Source: Hydra vulgaris (lineage: Eukaryota > Cnidaria > Hydrozoa > Anthoathecata > Hydridae). From it: DNA of 64,000 nt. Positions 18,960 through 29,886 of the stretch are shown piece after piece. The stretch lies in NCBI RefSeq assembly GCF_038396675.1, contig NC_088921.1, positions 33,444,501-33,508,500 on the forward strand, given 5' to 3'. The notes beneath the pieces were generated by a model that saw only the letters and a program-made list of their open reading frames with translations, had not been told where the DNA came from and made no database searches. Both the position numbers and the translations under genes were made by a program. Every line of letters begins with the position of its first letter. The first letter of the stretch is position 1.

Positions 18960-19757
18960 AAAAAGAGTCTGCATTACTTTATTTTTTATGTACAAAGATA
19001 TTAGACAACTCAGATGAAGCAACAGTTTCAATAACAAATGACTATGCAAGGGAAACATCTTTAAATGTTGCCTGAAAATCCTCTATAGAAATGATTTTTC
19101 CAGGGCCAACAAGAACTTTTTTTTTAGTTTTAGTTTTTCTTTAACCTCAAAATTATCTTACCTCTTGATTTGATGATTATTTATAAGTATACAATGAACC
19201 ACAAAACATGATTGATGTAGCACTCTTACAACTGTTTTGAATACATTCAGGATACTTCACTCCTTTTTAAAATATGCATCGTTTGGTTCCAGAATTATCT
19301 GACGAATTGTTTTCATCGTAGTTAAAGATATTACTAGAAGGAATATGTTTTTCTTCATCATACTTTAATGTAGTTTTCAAATTATCAAAGAATTTATTAA
19401 TTTCAGAATACATAACTGATTGAGACTTTTAATATTCTGACTCATTCGCTGAGTGAGATCAGCATTGTGATATTAAAAAAAAAAAAGAGCCTCTCTTTCA
19501 GAAAAGTCATTGTAAAAATCAGAAACAATTCTGCTCCCGATAGTTAAAATTAACTTTCCTAAAACACGAAGATCCATAATATCAAAAGAAAAACCCCAAG
19601 CAGCAACAGCAATAACATGTTGTACAATTGCTAGTTCTTGTATATTTGAAAAAACTGTTCGTTTTCCAGGTTTTTTCGGATTAATTTTTTTAATCTTGTT
19701 ATAAAAAGTGTTAACTGGCACCCCGTGAATACCTAACGCTTTTTTATATGAAACCAT
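18960..19757 (-). pseudogene. Pogo/Tigger-like transposase remnant
   Basis: The minus strand from 19757 encodes a helix-turn-helix of the pipsqueak/CENP-B kind (YKKALGIHGVPVNTFYNKI). A second module with the CENP-B-type pattern follows (KRTVFSNIQELAIVQHVIAV, then GFSFDIMDLRVLGKLIL). The frame decays after 19473. The downstream stretch to about 18960 has only broken traces. The catalytic DDE domain is not recognisable. Dead copy; family assignment by motif pattern. Confidence 0.6.
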
Positions 19758-19878
19758 TGATAGCTACTATAGCTTTTGAAATATAGCTAATGTAATTACA
19801 CACAAAAATTACTTGACAATATTTTTTACAATATTGTAAGTTTACTAGAAGTAAAAAAATGTATATATATATATATTA

Positions 19879-20542
<664 letters not shown>

Positions 20543-20661
20543 ACCAGTATGTTATTTTGGAATGATTTGCTTGGAATATTGAAGTAAAAATGTATACCAA
20601 AAAAGACGTCTTTTGAACGTTCAAAAGACATCTTTTTAGGAATTAAATGACAATCAAAATA

Positions 20662-21310
20662 TCTACAAGTAAATGTTTTTATCATTGTCTGAAAAAACAA
20701 ATATCATATGTATAAATAATATAAAGTAAATATCAAAGACACAGGCGTATAACAACTTCAATTTAAATCGAATTAAATAAATATAAAAAGATGATAAGAC
20801 AATACCATAAAATAAATATTTTAAGCTCCTATAAATATATCTCTATATTGCAACTAATTTATAATACCGAACTGTTTCACGTATTATGTTATAAAAAAGA
20901 TCAGAATTACTTATATGCAGTCATAAGGAGCTTGAAGAAGACTGAAATTAGACTTGTCAGCGAGTACCTTTATACTAGACGTGTAGTAGACATAAGCAAG
21001 TTAGTTCACTTTGTAATTAATGTATTTATCATTAAATTTTTTTTTAATAAAGACTATTTTTATTCTTAAAATAAAAATTTAATTAAAAAAAAGTTATACA
21101 TAAATAATATTTTCTGAGCTAACCTTTTAAACTCAGCACCCCAATTCCTAGCCTAATAGGGGTGTCATTTTTCTTAAGTTTAAATGGTTTCTTAAAAAAA
21201 CTTGGCTAAATTATAATATTTCTGTATTAATATTTCTAAAAAACGAACAACAAGTAAAACAACAATTAAAAGAAGCTATGTACAAATAATCTGTGCGTAG
21301 TAATAGTCTA
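20662..21310. other. AT-rich DNA, no supported gene
   Basis: An open frame of 92 codons (20791-21069) has a plausible amino-acid mix but no recognisable motif or splice context. I do not count it as a gene. Confidence 0.4.
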
Positions 21311-21545
21311 TGCGGTAGTGGTGTAATGGTAAAGCCCTTGCCTCAAAAGGGAAAAGTTCCGAGTTCAATCCCCACCAAGTTCTTGGTAGTAACACGCTGA
21401 GCTTATTTCTCAGCGCAGCGGCCTTGTTTAAAAGGTTCGTGTTTCGGAGTAATATAATTGAAAGAGGGTTATAACCACAACTAAAGTAGCCTCCTCGACT
21501 GTAGTGGCCTACTCGGCCTTGGGAAGATGAATTAACTTGAAAAAG
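21311..21545 (+). mobile_element. tRNA-derived SINE
   Basis: The 5' part resembles a tRNA. It has an A-box-like GTGGTGTAATGG, an anticodon-stem-like CCCTTGCCTCAAAAGGG and a B-box-like GAGTTCAATCC. The acceptor and T stems do not close, so it is not a functional tRNA. An unrelated body follows (CAGCGGCCTTGTTTAAAAGG, then AAGTAGCCTCCTCGACTG and GGGAAGATGAATTAACTTG) and ends in an A-rich tail. Confidence 0.75.
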
Positions 21546-21971
21546 AAAAACTGTATTTTATGTTTTTATATAATTATATTATTGAAATGAAATATGCTTC
21601 AGATGCAATGCAAACGAATAGAGGTTCGATACATAGGTAAAACAAACACCTTAATACAGACGCAACGTTTGTTTTTTACGTGGTTTTAACAAATGTTTTT
21701 TTAATAAAAAAAACAAATAACATAACTTATATCCAATAAACCTAAAGAAGAAAAAAAAAAAGATAAAAAACAAAATATGATATATTTAACTCATAACATA
21801 AGATACAATGTTACAAAATATATTAGAAATAAGTAAAGGGCTCTAGTGGCGTTAATGTTGAGACGTCGAGGCCCAATCTAATAAAAATAAAAAAATTTGA
21901 TCAGGAATAAAATTACACGAGATTTACAAATTATTAACTGTAGACAACACGTTAATTATTGTTAAAACTTG

Positions 21972-22036
<65 letters not shown>

Positions 22037-22156
22037 TATATATATATGTATATATATAATTTTTTTAAATGCAAAAGCAGTAAAAAAAACAACGAGAAAA
22101 AAAAAAGATTGTTGATTAATAAAAATAAATATAATATAATATTAAAAACAAGAAAA

Positions 22157-22197
<41 letters not shown>

Positions 22198-22381
22198 TAC
22201 CTTCGTCCATTAGCCATAATTAAAGCATCACTAATTAATCTATACTCCCTATAAACAAAATGAAAAGCATAAATAACACAGAAAAAATCAATTTTCAATA
22301 CTATTATTCTAATAAGTGAGATCATAAAACTACTTTTTTTAGAATCATGTAAAAATTGTAAAAATAAGAAATTTAACGGTT
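21546..22381. other. Downstream flank of the ankyrin gene with TA arrays
   Basis: (TA)n arrays lie at 21976-22058 and 22164-22194 and A-rich runs lie between. No exon was found. Confidence 0.55.
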
Positions 22382-24579
22382 TTAAACTTGCTTTGTATTT
22401 TCTGTACAATAATTGATTGCCATTTTAAAATTGACGTCAAAAAGCGTTACATCTGCTTTATTTTTTAGCAAAACTTCAACCAAATCCTTTTTTTTTGTCT
22501 GCACAGCGAGCATGAGAGGTGTTCTGAAAATTTATATTTTAAATTATTTTAAATTGTCATAAAAAATCAAGCACAACTAGAAGTACGAGTCCTATAAAAT
22601 TATTTTGTTAAAGTTTCGGAAAATATTACCTTTCCTTTAAATCTATACTATTTACATCTTCATTTTCAAGAAGCATTTGAGCTACTTTGATCACGGAGAT
22701 GTCCTCTCTGGCATAGCATAACTTATGTAAATAATTTAAAGTCTCTGCTTTTCGTGTACTTTTTTTTAAACGGTCGTACATACTTTTTATTACCTCTATT
22801 TCTTGGTCACCGTACTTCTGCATAATATAACATAACGTAGCCCGAATTATATTGTTTTTGATGTAGGTGTACTTCATCAAAACCTTTACGCATTGTAATG
22901 CTCGAATTTCAACAGCCTAAAATATTTACAAATTTAATTAAACAAATTCTGGAAATTTTTTTTATATAACATAAAAAAAATTAAAATCAACAAAACAGTA
23001 CACTGCCTACATACTGGGCCCCCTGAATTAGTTTGTAAATATAAAAAATATTTATACTTGAGAAAAAAGATAAACATTTAGGTTTTTGACTTGGTTGTCT
23101 TTGTTTTTATATAATTCTAGTTTTGAATCCCGCTAAAATTAAATTGAATTTCAGTCGGAAACTAGACCTGATGGAGTGGCCTAGTTTGGTGGCCTATAAA
23201 ATTTCTGAAAATTATCTATGGGGCACCTAATATTTAATATAAATTCCTATCTGGTAACTTGTTTCCTAGTGCAATTTCAAGTTTGTGTGTATGTATGTAT
23301 GTATGTATGTATGTATGTATGTATGTATGTATGTATGTATGTATGTATGTATGTATGTATGTATGTATGTATGTATGTATGTATGTATGTATGTATGTAT
23401 GTATGTATGTATGTATGTATGTATGTATGTATGTATGTATGTATGTATGTATGTATGTATGTATGTATGTATGTATGTATGTATGTATGTATGTATGTAT
23501 GTATGTATGTATGTATGTATGTATGTATGTATGTATGTATGTATGTATGTATGTATGTATGTATGTATGTATGTATGTATGTATGTATGTATGTATGTAT
23601 GTATGTATGTATGTATGTATGTATGTACCATTATAAAAATGCTGTAAAATATAACACTATACCTTAAATATTAACGTCTTTCCAAAACTATGACGCTTAT
23701 TGATATTGGTTTTTTCAAATACCGTGCAGCCCAATGATGCACCAAGTTGTAATAAACTATAAATAAAGCATTATGTATTCGATTTTTTTTGTATCTTAAC
23801 ATTATTAATTATGATTTCTGGATCAAACTTTTTTTGACAAACTGATAAAATTAAGAATCAGTCGGAATTAAACTTTTGAAACGACAATAATTTTATAAAT
23901 TATTATAATGGTCTAAGATTTTTATTACAATCGTATAAAATAATTTTATTTCTTATGCAGTTAAAAATTCTCAATTTAATTTATACTTTTAAGTATATCA
24001 AAAAATTATAAAATCGATGTTGATTATTTTCGTTTATTTTTTTTCCTTTCCTAAATTGATTGCGTAATAAAAGTTTGTGTAATGCAGATTGCGAAGACAA
24101 TATAACTTACTTTTTTCTTAAAATGACCGTCAATGAATTTATTTAATTTTGATGTATAAGTTGATAAATAATACAATCAAATACCTGAAAATCCTCGGCA
24201 AAGTATATTCTTTAGGCGTTTTATTGGAATTACTTTTCCAAACTACATTTATTTGAGTTTTTTCTGAAAACTCATGTTTTGCCTTAATCAGGACTTCTTG
24301 GTCATCATCTTTTTGAATTGTTTCTAAATGATCTTTGTTTGAAATATTTTCACCAGCTTCGCTTGAAATATTTTCACGGATGAGTCTGTATGAAACCAAT
24401 TTGATATTTTTAGAAAAATATTTTTCTTCTCTCAGAAATGTTGGAATTTCCTTAAAAGGTTTTAAATCAAAATTTTTCTTTTTTAACCAAATGAATTTAG
24501 ATAAAAAAGACTTCTCTTTGACTAAAGAGTACGTTGCTTTTGAAGAACGCAAAAATTTAATTATTTTCATGTCAAACAT
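22382..24579 (-). CDS. Ankyrin-repeat protein, four exons, 305 aa
   Basis: Exons (descending): 24579-24185, 23756-23663, 22916-22630 and 22523-22382. All introns are GT-AG and the phases agree, giving 918 nt with the stop at 22384-22382. The ATG at 24579 has an in-frame TAA directly upstream. Residues 1-131 are Lys/Glu-rich with no recognised domain. From about residue 130 the chain shows ankyrin-like helices: LLQLGASLGCTVFEKTNI, then GKTLIFKAVEIRALQCVKVL, and a clear C-terminal repeat TPLMLAVQTKKKDLVEVLLK followed by NKADVTLFD. Exon 3 to 4 joins in the middle of the last repeat. Such repeats bind other proteins; the partner and cell role cannot be told. The introns are 428, 746 and 106 bp, the second containing a long (TATG)n array. 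I see no frameshift or stop, so it is likely a functional host gene. Confidence 0.8.
23285..23626. repeat. (TATG)n microsatellite, about 340 bp, perfect
   Basis: About 85 uninterrupted tetranucleotide units, inside intron 2 of the ankyrin gene. A shorter array of the same unit lies at 48240-48417. Because 4 is not a multiple of 3, all frames read the same Tyr-Val-Cys-Met or Thr-Tyr-Ile-His pattern, which creates false ORFs. Confidence 0.95.
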
Positions 24580-25769
24580 TTAAATAGTTTTCCGAAAACT
24601 AAAACTTAAAAATCTATGACTTTTTTTAAAATTGAAAATTTGACGTCACTTAAAAAATAGTACATATACAGTGACTTCAATTTTCGTTTTGTAATGACGT
24701 AACTTTAAAAAAATAAAAAAAATGAAATAAAAATAAAAACAACAACAACAACAACAAAAACAACAACAAAATCTCCAGTAACATTGCAATCTTACTTTAA
24801 TAAAGAAATCTTATTTCTCATAAAAATATCTTTAGTAAATATCATAAATATCTTTAGTAAATATCATAAATACCAAGTTTTCAGAGAGTAACTTTGTCGT
24901 TTCCTTTACCCATTTAAAGTTCGTACCAAATTTAATCTCATGGAACTTTTTTGTTTAGAAAAAATTTCTTCATATTTTAAATTAAAAACAGGATATTGTC
25001 TTCACCGGCTTTTGAAAAGGTTTAAGGCAATGCGGCATTTATTAAATATGCAATTTTATATATTGGATTTCAAATATACTTTTTAAAAATGATTTAAAAG
25101 GTTTGAATTAATTAAATTTAGAAATAAGTTCCGAATTACATGGTTTTAAGTTTAAATTCAAGTTTACAAATAGTATAATTACTAATGATGCGTAAACACC
25201 TGATAATAATGAATAATAACATAAGAATAAAATAATAACAACTCCAAAAATCATAACGTTAACAATAATATTAACATTTATAATAACTATAAATAATAAA
25301 AATGGTATTAATAACAATAAAAATAATGGTATTAATATAAATAATGATATTAATAAAAATAATGGTATTATTTAAAAATAATGATATTAATAGCAATAAA
25401 GGTAATAATAATAATAACAATGATAATAATAACAATCGTATATTTAAATATATCTATACTTATTTACATACGCACATACATACATATACTTACACATTCA
25501 CACACATATTAACACACAACACACATACATACACATACACACATTTATACGTATACATATACCCATACATGCATACGCACATACACATTCAATCACTGTA
25601 CTAGGACGACAAAAAAGCTGTACATAAATTGTTAAGATTCTTAAAAAAAAAAAAAAGATTGAATAAAATATAGAAGAGAGAGAATTTTTAATAAGACGAT
25701 TAACATTGATATATTGCTTTTATTGATGTTATTATTCTAATAGCTATCCAAATTTTTTTAATTTATTGA
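24580..25769. other. Upstream flank of the ankyrin gene; microsatellites
   Basis: Contains (CAA)n-like sequence at 24740-24768 and a 24-bp tandem repeat (AAATATCTTTAGTAAATATC) at about 24823-24870. Imperfect AATAATGGTATTA repeats lie at 25300-25430 and a mixed (CATA)/(CA) array at 25450-25590. The promoter of the ankyrin gene must lie near 24580-24700 but no core element could be picked out. Confidence 0.5.
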
Positions 25770-25770
25770 G

Positions 25771-25816
25771 AAAATTATATCGAGAAATTATATCGAGAAA
25801 TTATATCGAGAAATTG
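25771..25816. repeat. 15-bp tandem repeat at the LINE 3' end
   Basis: GAGAAATTATATC is repeated three times with a 15-bp period, just beyond the last coding trace of the minus-strand LINE. Short tandem tails are known at the 3' ends of CR1/L2-type LINEs, which supports this as the element terminus. Confidence 0.6.
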
Positions 25817-26191
25817 AGCTTTTAGTTTTAAAAGAATAAGGGAGATTGTTTCAAGCATTGGTGCACTACAAAGATATTGTTGCATGAAGAGGATCTTAGG
25901 AAGTGAGAATGTTTGTTACATATTTGAAGGAAAAAGTTCTTAAAGGAAATTGGAAGTTTATTAGGAAGATAATTCCATACAAAAAACAATTTAAACAAGT
26001 AATATCGTCGTTTAGCCTAAGAATTTTAGATTATTTATACAGCAGAGAAACATTGTCAAATAGGAAATTTTGAAAGTAAATAATTTTAAGGGCTTTGTTT
26101 TGAAGTAAAACTAGTTGGTTTAAGGGACCTTTTTTTTTAATCCAAATCTGACACGCATGCCTAAGGTGCGATCTAAATATGGCATGATAAA

Positions 26192-27482
26192 TAAAACGGG
26201 TGACAACTAAAAATCTGGAATGAGAAGAAATGTTAGTTTTGATGAAATAATTTATTCATAACAATTTTATATGGTTGATATATAATTGATGACAATTTAA
26301 AATATAAAATAAAATTAATGGTTTTCCACAAAGGATACTTTATCCGCTTCTCAACGCAACTTTGTTTTAATGTTCGCGCAAGCTGTTTGTACACCAGTTG
26401 TGTCCATCTCTTTTAAGTATTTTTTAATTCTATGATTGAGTTGTGAAATATTTCGAGCTTTCCAACCATCCTTGTACACTAAAGAACTTAGTTCTCCAAA
26501 AAAATCTTCAATTGGTCTACAATGAGGAAGATTGGTGGGGTTAACATTCTTCGGTACAAAAGGAATATTTTCGCTTTGGAGGAACTCAGTAACACTTTTC
26601 GCAAAGTGTGACGATGCTTTATCGGGCCAAAATATGTAATTATCATCTGAATGGAATAAATGGGATTAAAATTTTAGTCAAGCATTGGTTTCTGTAAACT
26701 TCTTGGTTGACAGCTAGACCACTTTCCTTGAAAAATGGCTCTGAAATTCCTCTGTCGGAGACAACAATATATAATATTACTTTCTTCTCAAATTTGCTTC
26801 GCATTTTGAATTTAACATCAGGTGGTGTAACAGAAGAGTCGTCTGTGTAATAAATTTTGTTACCAGGCATTTGGAGCTTACTTAAAGTAAAATAACTTTC
26901 ATCATCCAAAATGAAATTTTTGTTTCCAAAATGTCTCACAAGATAACGACAATCTTCTTTTACTTTAGTAATTTGACTTTCGGTGTAGGTTGGCGATTTA
27001 TGCTTTTTCCTTGGTTTAACTTGAAGCTTTTTGAGTTATACTGCTGGGAACACTCAAATATTCTAGCGGCATTGCGCTAGCTAATGCCATCTTTTTTTTA
27101 AATCGAGTTTTTTACTTCTTCAAATTTTTTGTGGTCATTATTGTGGGCTTTCGTCCGGATCTTTGCTTTCTTTCAACAGTACCACGTTTTAAAATATCGT
27201 AAATTGTACTTTTCGATATACCTTTTTTCAAAAAATGTTCTACAGTAAACATCTTGCCAATACTTTTATGGCGTTCATGAAAATGTACAACACGTTCTCG
27301 AAGAAGCTTCTCTTTAGACGACATTTTATGACAACTAAATTGACAATTGTCAAACAAAAGCTATAAAAATTATTACTTGAATCATACACTACTTGATAAT
27401 GTTTCGAAGTGGCAAAGTTAAACAACTGAATATGACTTGCGCACAATTTTTTTTGTCCGGATTTTTAGTTGTCACCCGTTAC
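26192..27482 (-). mobile_element. Mariner/IS630-type transposon inside the LINE
   Basis: Left end AACGGGTGACAACTAAAAAT and right end (inverted) AACGGGTGACAACTAAAAAT match over about 23 bp with one mismatch. They enclose 1.29 kb with one decayed transposase on the minus strand. The LINE reading frame stops at one border and resumes at the other, giving the order of insertion: LINE first, this element later. Confidence 0.85.
26340..27357 (-). pseudogene. Mariner-type transposase, RPIEDF subgroup, frameshifted
   Basis: The N-terminus (from about 27324) carries a helix-turn-helix (FTVEHFLKKGISKSTIYDIL) and a basic linker KQRSGRKP. After a decayed stretch at 27111-27010 the frame continues with ESQITKVKEDCRYLVRHFG and the first catalytic block NFILDDESYFTLS. 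A frameshift near 26665 leads to the second block, NYIFWPDKASSHFAKS, and the third, LPHCRPIEDFFGELSSLVY. There are 37 residues between the second Asp and the Glu of RPIE. The last part reads GWKARNISQLNHRIKKYL and ends near 26353. All three catalytic blocks are present, so damage is limited to a few indels and stops. The subgroup name is not certain. Confidence 0.8.
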
Positions 27483-27904
27483 TCATAAGTATTTCAAAAT
27501 TTACTAAATGTCTGATCTTGGCTAACATTCCAATTGATTGGCTTAACTTAGTCTGTAAGTAAGTTTGATGGTACTTAAAAGAAAGACTCTCATCCAGCCA
27601 AACTCCAAGGTACTTTACAGTTTCTGACGAAGTTAATATTTTTCCATTAATGTTAAAAGTGCATTGTTCCTTGTTTTTTTGGTTTTTGGTTTTAAAGACA
27701 ACTATTTTAGTTTTTGTAGCGTTTAATGAAATTTTATTTGCTCTAAGCCAATAAATAACAGAAAATATGGCCTCATTAGTTTTTAACTGCATTTTTTCAA
27801 GCGAATCTTCAACAATTAACAGGTTAGTGTCATCAGCGAAATGGTATGTTAAAACATTATTAATGCAGGTGTTTAGTTCGTTGATTTATACAAGGAAAAG
27901 CAGA

Positions 27905-28252
27905 GGCCCCAATATTTTATCCGTTTAATAAACTTTGCAGATCGATGCACTCATTCCAAACCACTTTTTATTGAAATGAAAGTTCTCAATATTTATGTAT
28001 TTGTGGAAAAATGACATATCTTTACCCGTTTTTAAAAATCTCTTTTGTTTGAAGCCAATAAATAAATATACACTTAGAAACTATAATTTTATACATGAGC
28101 CCTTTTGTCGATTCAAGTTTAATCAGTTTTGTATTGCATATCGTGCACCGTATCTTTGGAATAAAATTGTTTTGTCCAATTTCGACATGCATTTTGCTTT
28201 TCCCATTTTCAAATATAAACTGAAAAATTTAACTATTTTAATGGATGATGTA
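27905..28252 (+). mobile_element. 3' fragment of a second LINE, opposite orientation
   Basis: The plus strand encodes ADRCTHSKPLFIEMKVLNIY. After a small deletion it continues LWKNDISLPVFKNLFCLKPI, NKYTLRNYNF and FCIAYRAPYLWNKIVL. This matches, segment by segment, the C-terminal part of the LINE at 47172-48137. It lies inside the RT domain of the minus-strand LINE, between the two catalytic blocks, so it was inserted there. Confidence 0.75.
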
Positions 28253-28790
28253 GTCAGGTTTTTTTTGCAGGTCGAGGAAAACAACACAAACAAACTTTTT
28301 TTTATCAAGGCCATTTCTTGAAGTTTCTGTAAAATCAATTAGCGCTTGTCTTGTAGAATGATTACGTTTAAATCCGTATTGTAATTTATGAAAGCAGTTC
28401 AAGGTATCAAAAAAGCTGTACAGTCTTTTGTGCATAGCTTTTTCAAATATTTTTCCGATGTTTGATAACAAAGAAATAGTTCTGTAATTGGATGGTTCAA
28501 GCTTTGACCTATTTTTGTGAATTGGAATAATGTTAGCAATCTTAAAAACGTCAGGAAAAATTCCTTTTTTAAATGAGTTATTAACCATTTTAGAGAGTGA
28601 TTCAGATATAATTTTTGAAGATTTAAATTGAAGTCGGAAGACTATTAGGGCCAATGCTTTTCAGACTTTTCTTGTCCCACGCATAAGAAAATTGGGATAA
28701 AACTTGCTGGAAGAACTGTTATCAACATTTTTCTTAATAATAAAAGAATTATCTCTACCAGCGAAGTAACTGTTGATCATGTAAAATCTT

Positions 28791-29260
28791 TTGAAAAAAA
28801 AAATTTAAAAATGTTTAATAAATTATTTATAATGTAAGTATTTTATTTTTTAATGAAAAAAGAAAAATATTTTAATATTTTTTATAACTGTTCTTGTTTC
28901 TTACATTGTTTTTACTAATTCTAAATTTTAAAATAAAGACTCTTTTTATTTATTTATTTCTTAATAAATGTTCTTTAATATCTAAAATTATGAATATATA
29001 CAACTTTATTGGACTTTTTAAATTTAGAAAGTAAAAAAATTTTGAAAATGTTCAAAACGCATTAAGTTTTTAAAACATTACGATTTTAAAAACTGGCCTT
29101 CTATTTTTTTCTTCAAAATGCAAAACATCCGGCCATATAAATAAAGTAGGCCATGGTTTTAATTACTTTTCTTAACGATTTCTTTTATTATTATACCGCT
29201 GACCTCGTGTTTGTTTTGCGCGGACACCAAAAAAAACACAAAAACAAACAAACAAACACG
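28791..29260. other. AT-rich spacer
   Basis: T-rich low-complexity DNA between the LINE and the large TIR element. No exon was recognised. Confidence 0.5.
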
Positions 29261-29778
29261 GTAATTCCGCATCAAATCACCCAAAATTTAGAAAATTTTG
29301 AACCATGGGTCTTCAAATTTTTTAAAAACCTGTTTGGCTATTGCATCTTAAAAAGAAAAGTTAACATATAAAATTTTAGCTAAAAATGTTGAGAGGTTGA
29401 CAAGATACTGCAATTTTAATACTGACCTGGTTTCCTAAAATGACCCGGTTTTCATAACACTCTGAAAAAACATTTTTCTTAAAATAATAAGAAACAAAAT
29501 GGCAAAAACATGAAAATAAACATATATAATGTTTTTTTGATGCTGAATTCAATAAATGTACTTAAAATGCTAAAATATGAAAGAAACATGCTTAAAAATT
29601 AATAAAACAACTAGCTTCTATAAACCAACTTTGGGGCCAAATATCTCAAAACACCCCCATCAAAAAAATTTTTTTTTGCTGTTAATATTTTCAGCTGTTT
29701 ATAATCTTACTAGGCACAAAAAATCTAACTGGAAAAACAACTAAAACATACGGAACTTTAATTTCAAAGATGTATTAC
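29261..29778. repeat. Left about 515-bp terminal inverted repeat
   Basis: Pairs with 32751-33264. It includes GACCTGGTTTCCTAAAATGA and CTCAAAACACCCCC as recognisable blocks. Differences are scattered point changes and short indels. Confidence 0.85.
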
Positions 29779-29886
29779 TTTTTCAAGAAATTCCCAAAAA
29801 ATATTTGTAAATAAAATAAAGTTAATCGTAATTTAAAAAGTTACTTAAATATACAAGATTTGTAAAGGTATCAAAGATGAAAGTTA

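Larger units (their letters stand above)
25770..28790 (-). mobile_element. CR1/L2-like non-LTR retrotransposon, split by two insertions
   Basis: Reading down the minus strand, an early RT segment lies at about 28700-28260: GPNSLPTS, FKKGIFPDVFKIANIIPIHK, SNYRTISLLSNIGKIFEKAM and FLDLQKK, the first catalytic Asp block. The FADD catalytic box (YHFADDTNLL) and the thumb region (TVKYLGVWLDESLSFKYH) lie at about 27905-27483. The C-terminal segment (IFRSHLRHACQIWIKKK, LLQNKALKII) lies at about 26195-25860. The breaks are filled by a plus-strand LINE fragment (27905-28252) and a mariner-type element (26192-27482). Several stops show it is dead. The 3' end carries a 15-bp tandem tail. The 5' part of ORF2 is missing. 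Confidence 0.8.

Noticed and set aside
20791..21069. 92-codon ORF
   Set aside because: No motif, splice context or neighbouring coding trace. Chance length in AT-rich DNA cannot be excluded.
21311..21385. Functional tRNA gene
   Set aside because: A- and B-box words and an anticodon-like hairpin exist, but acceptor and T stems do not pair and a SINE body follows.
23218..23667. Cys-Met-Tyr-Val repeat ORFs on both strands
   Set aside because: Artefact of the (TATG)n array lying in an intron; the same applies to 48201-48634.
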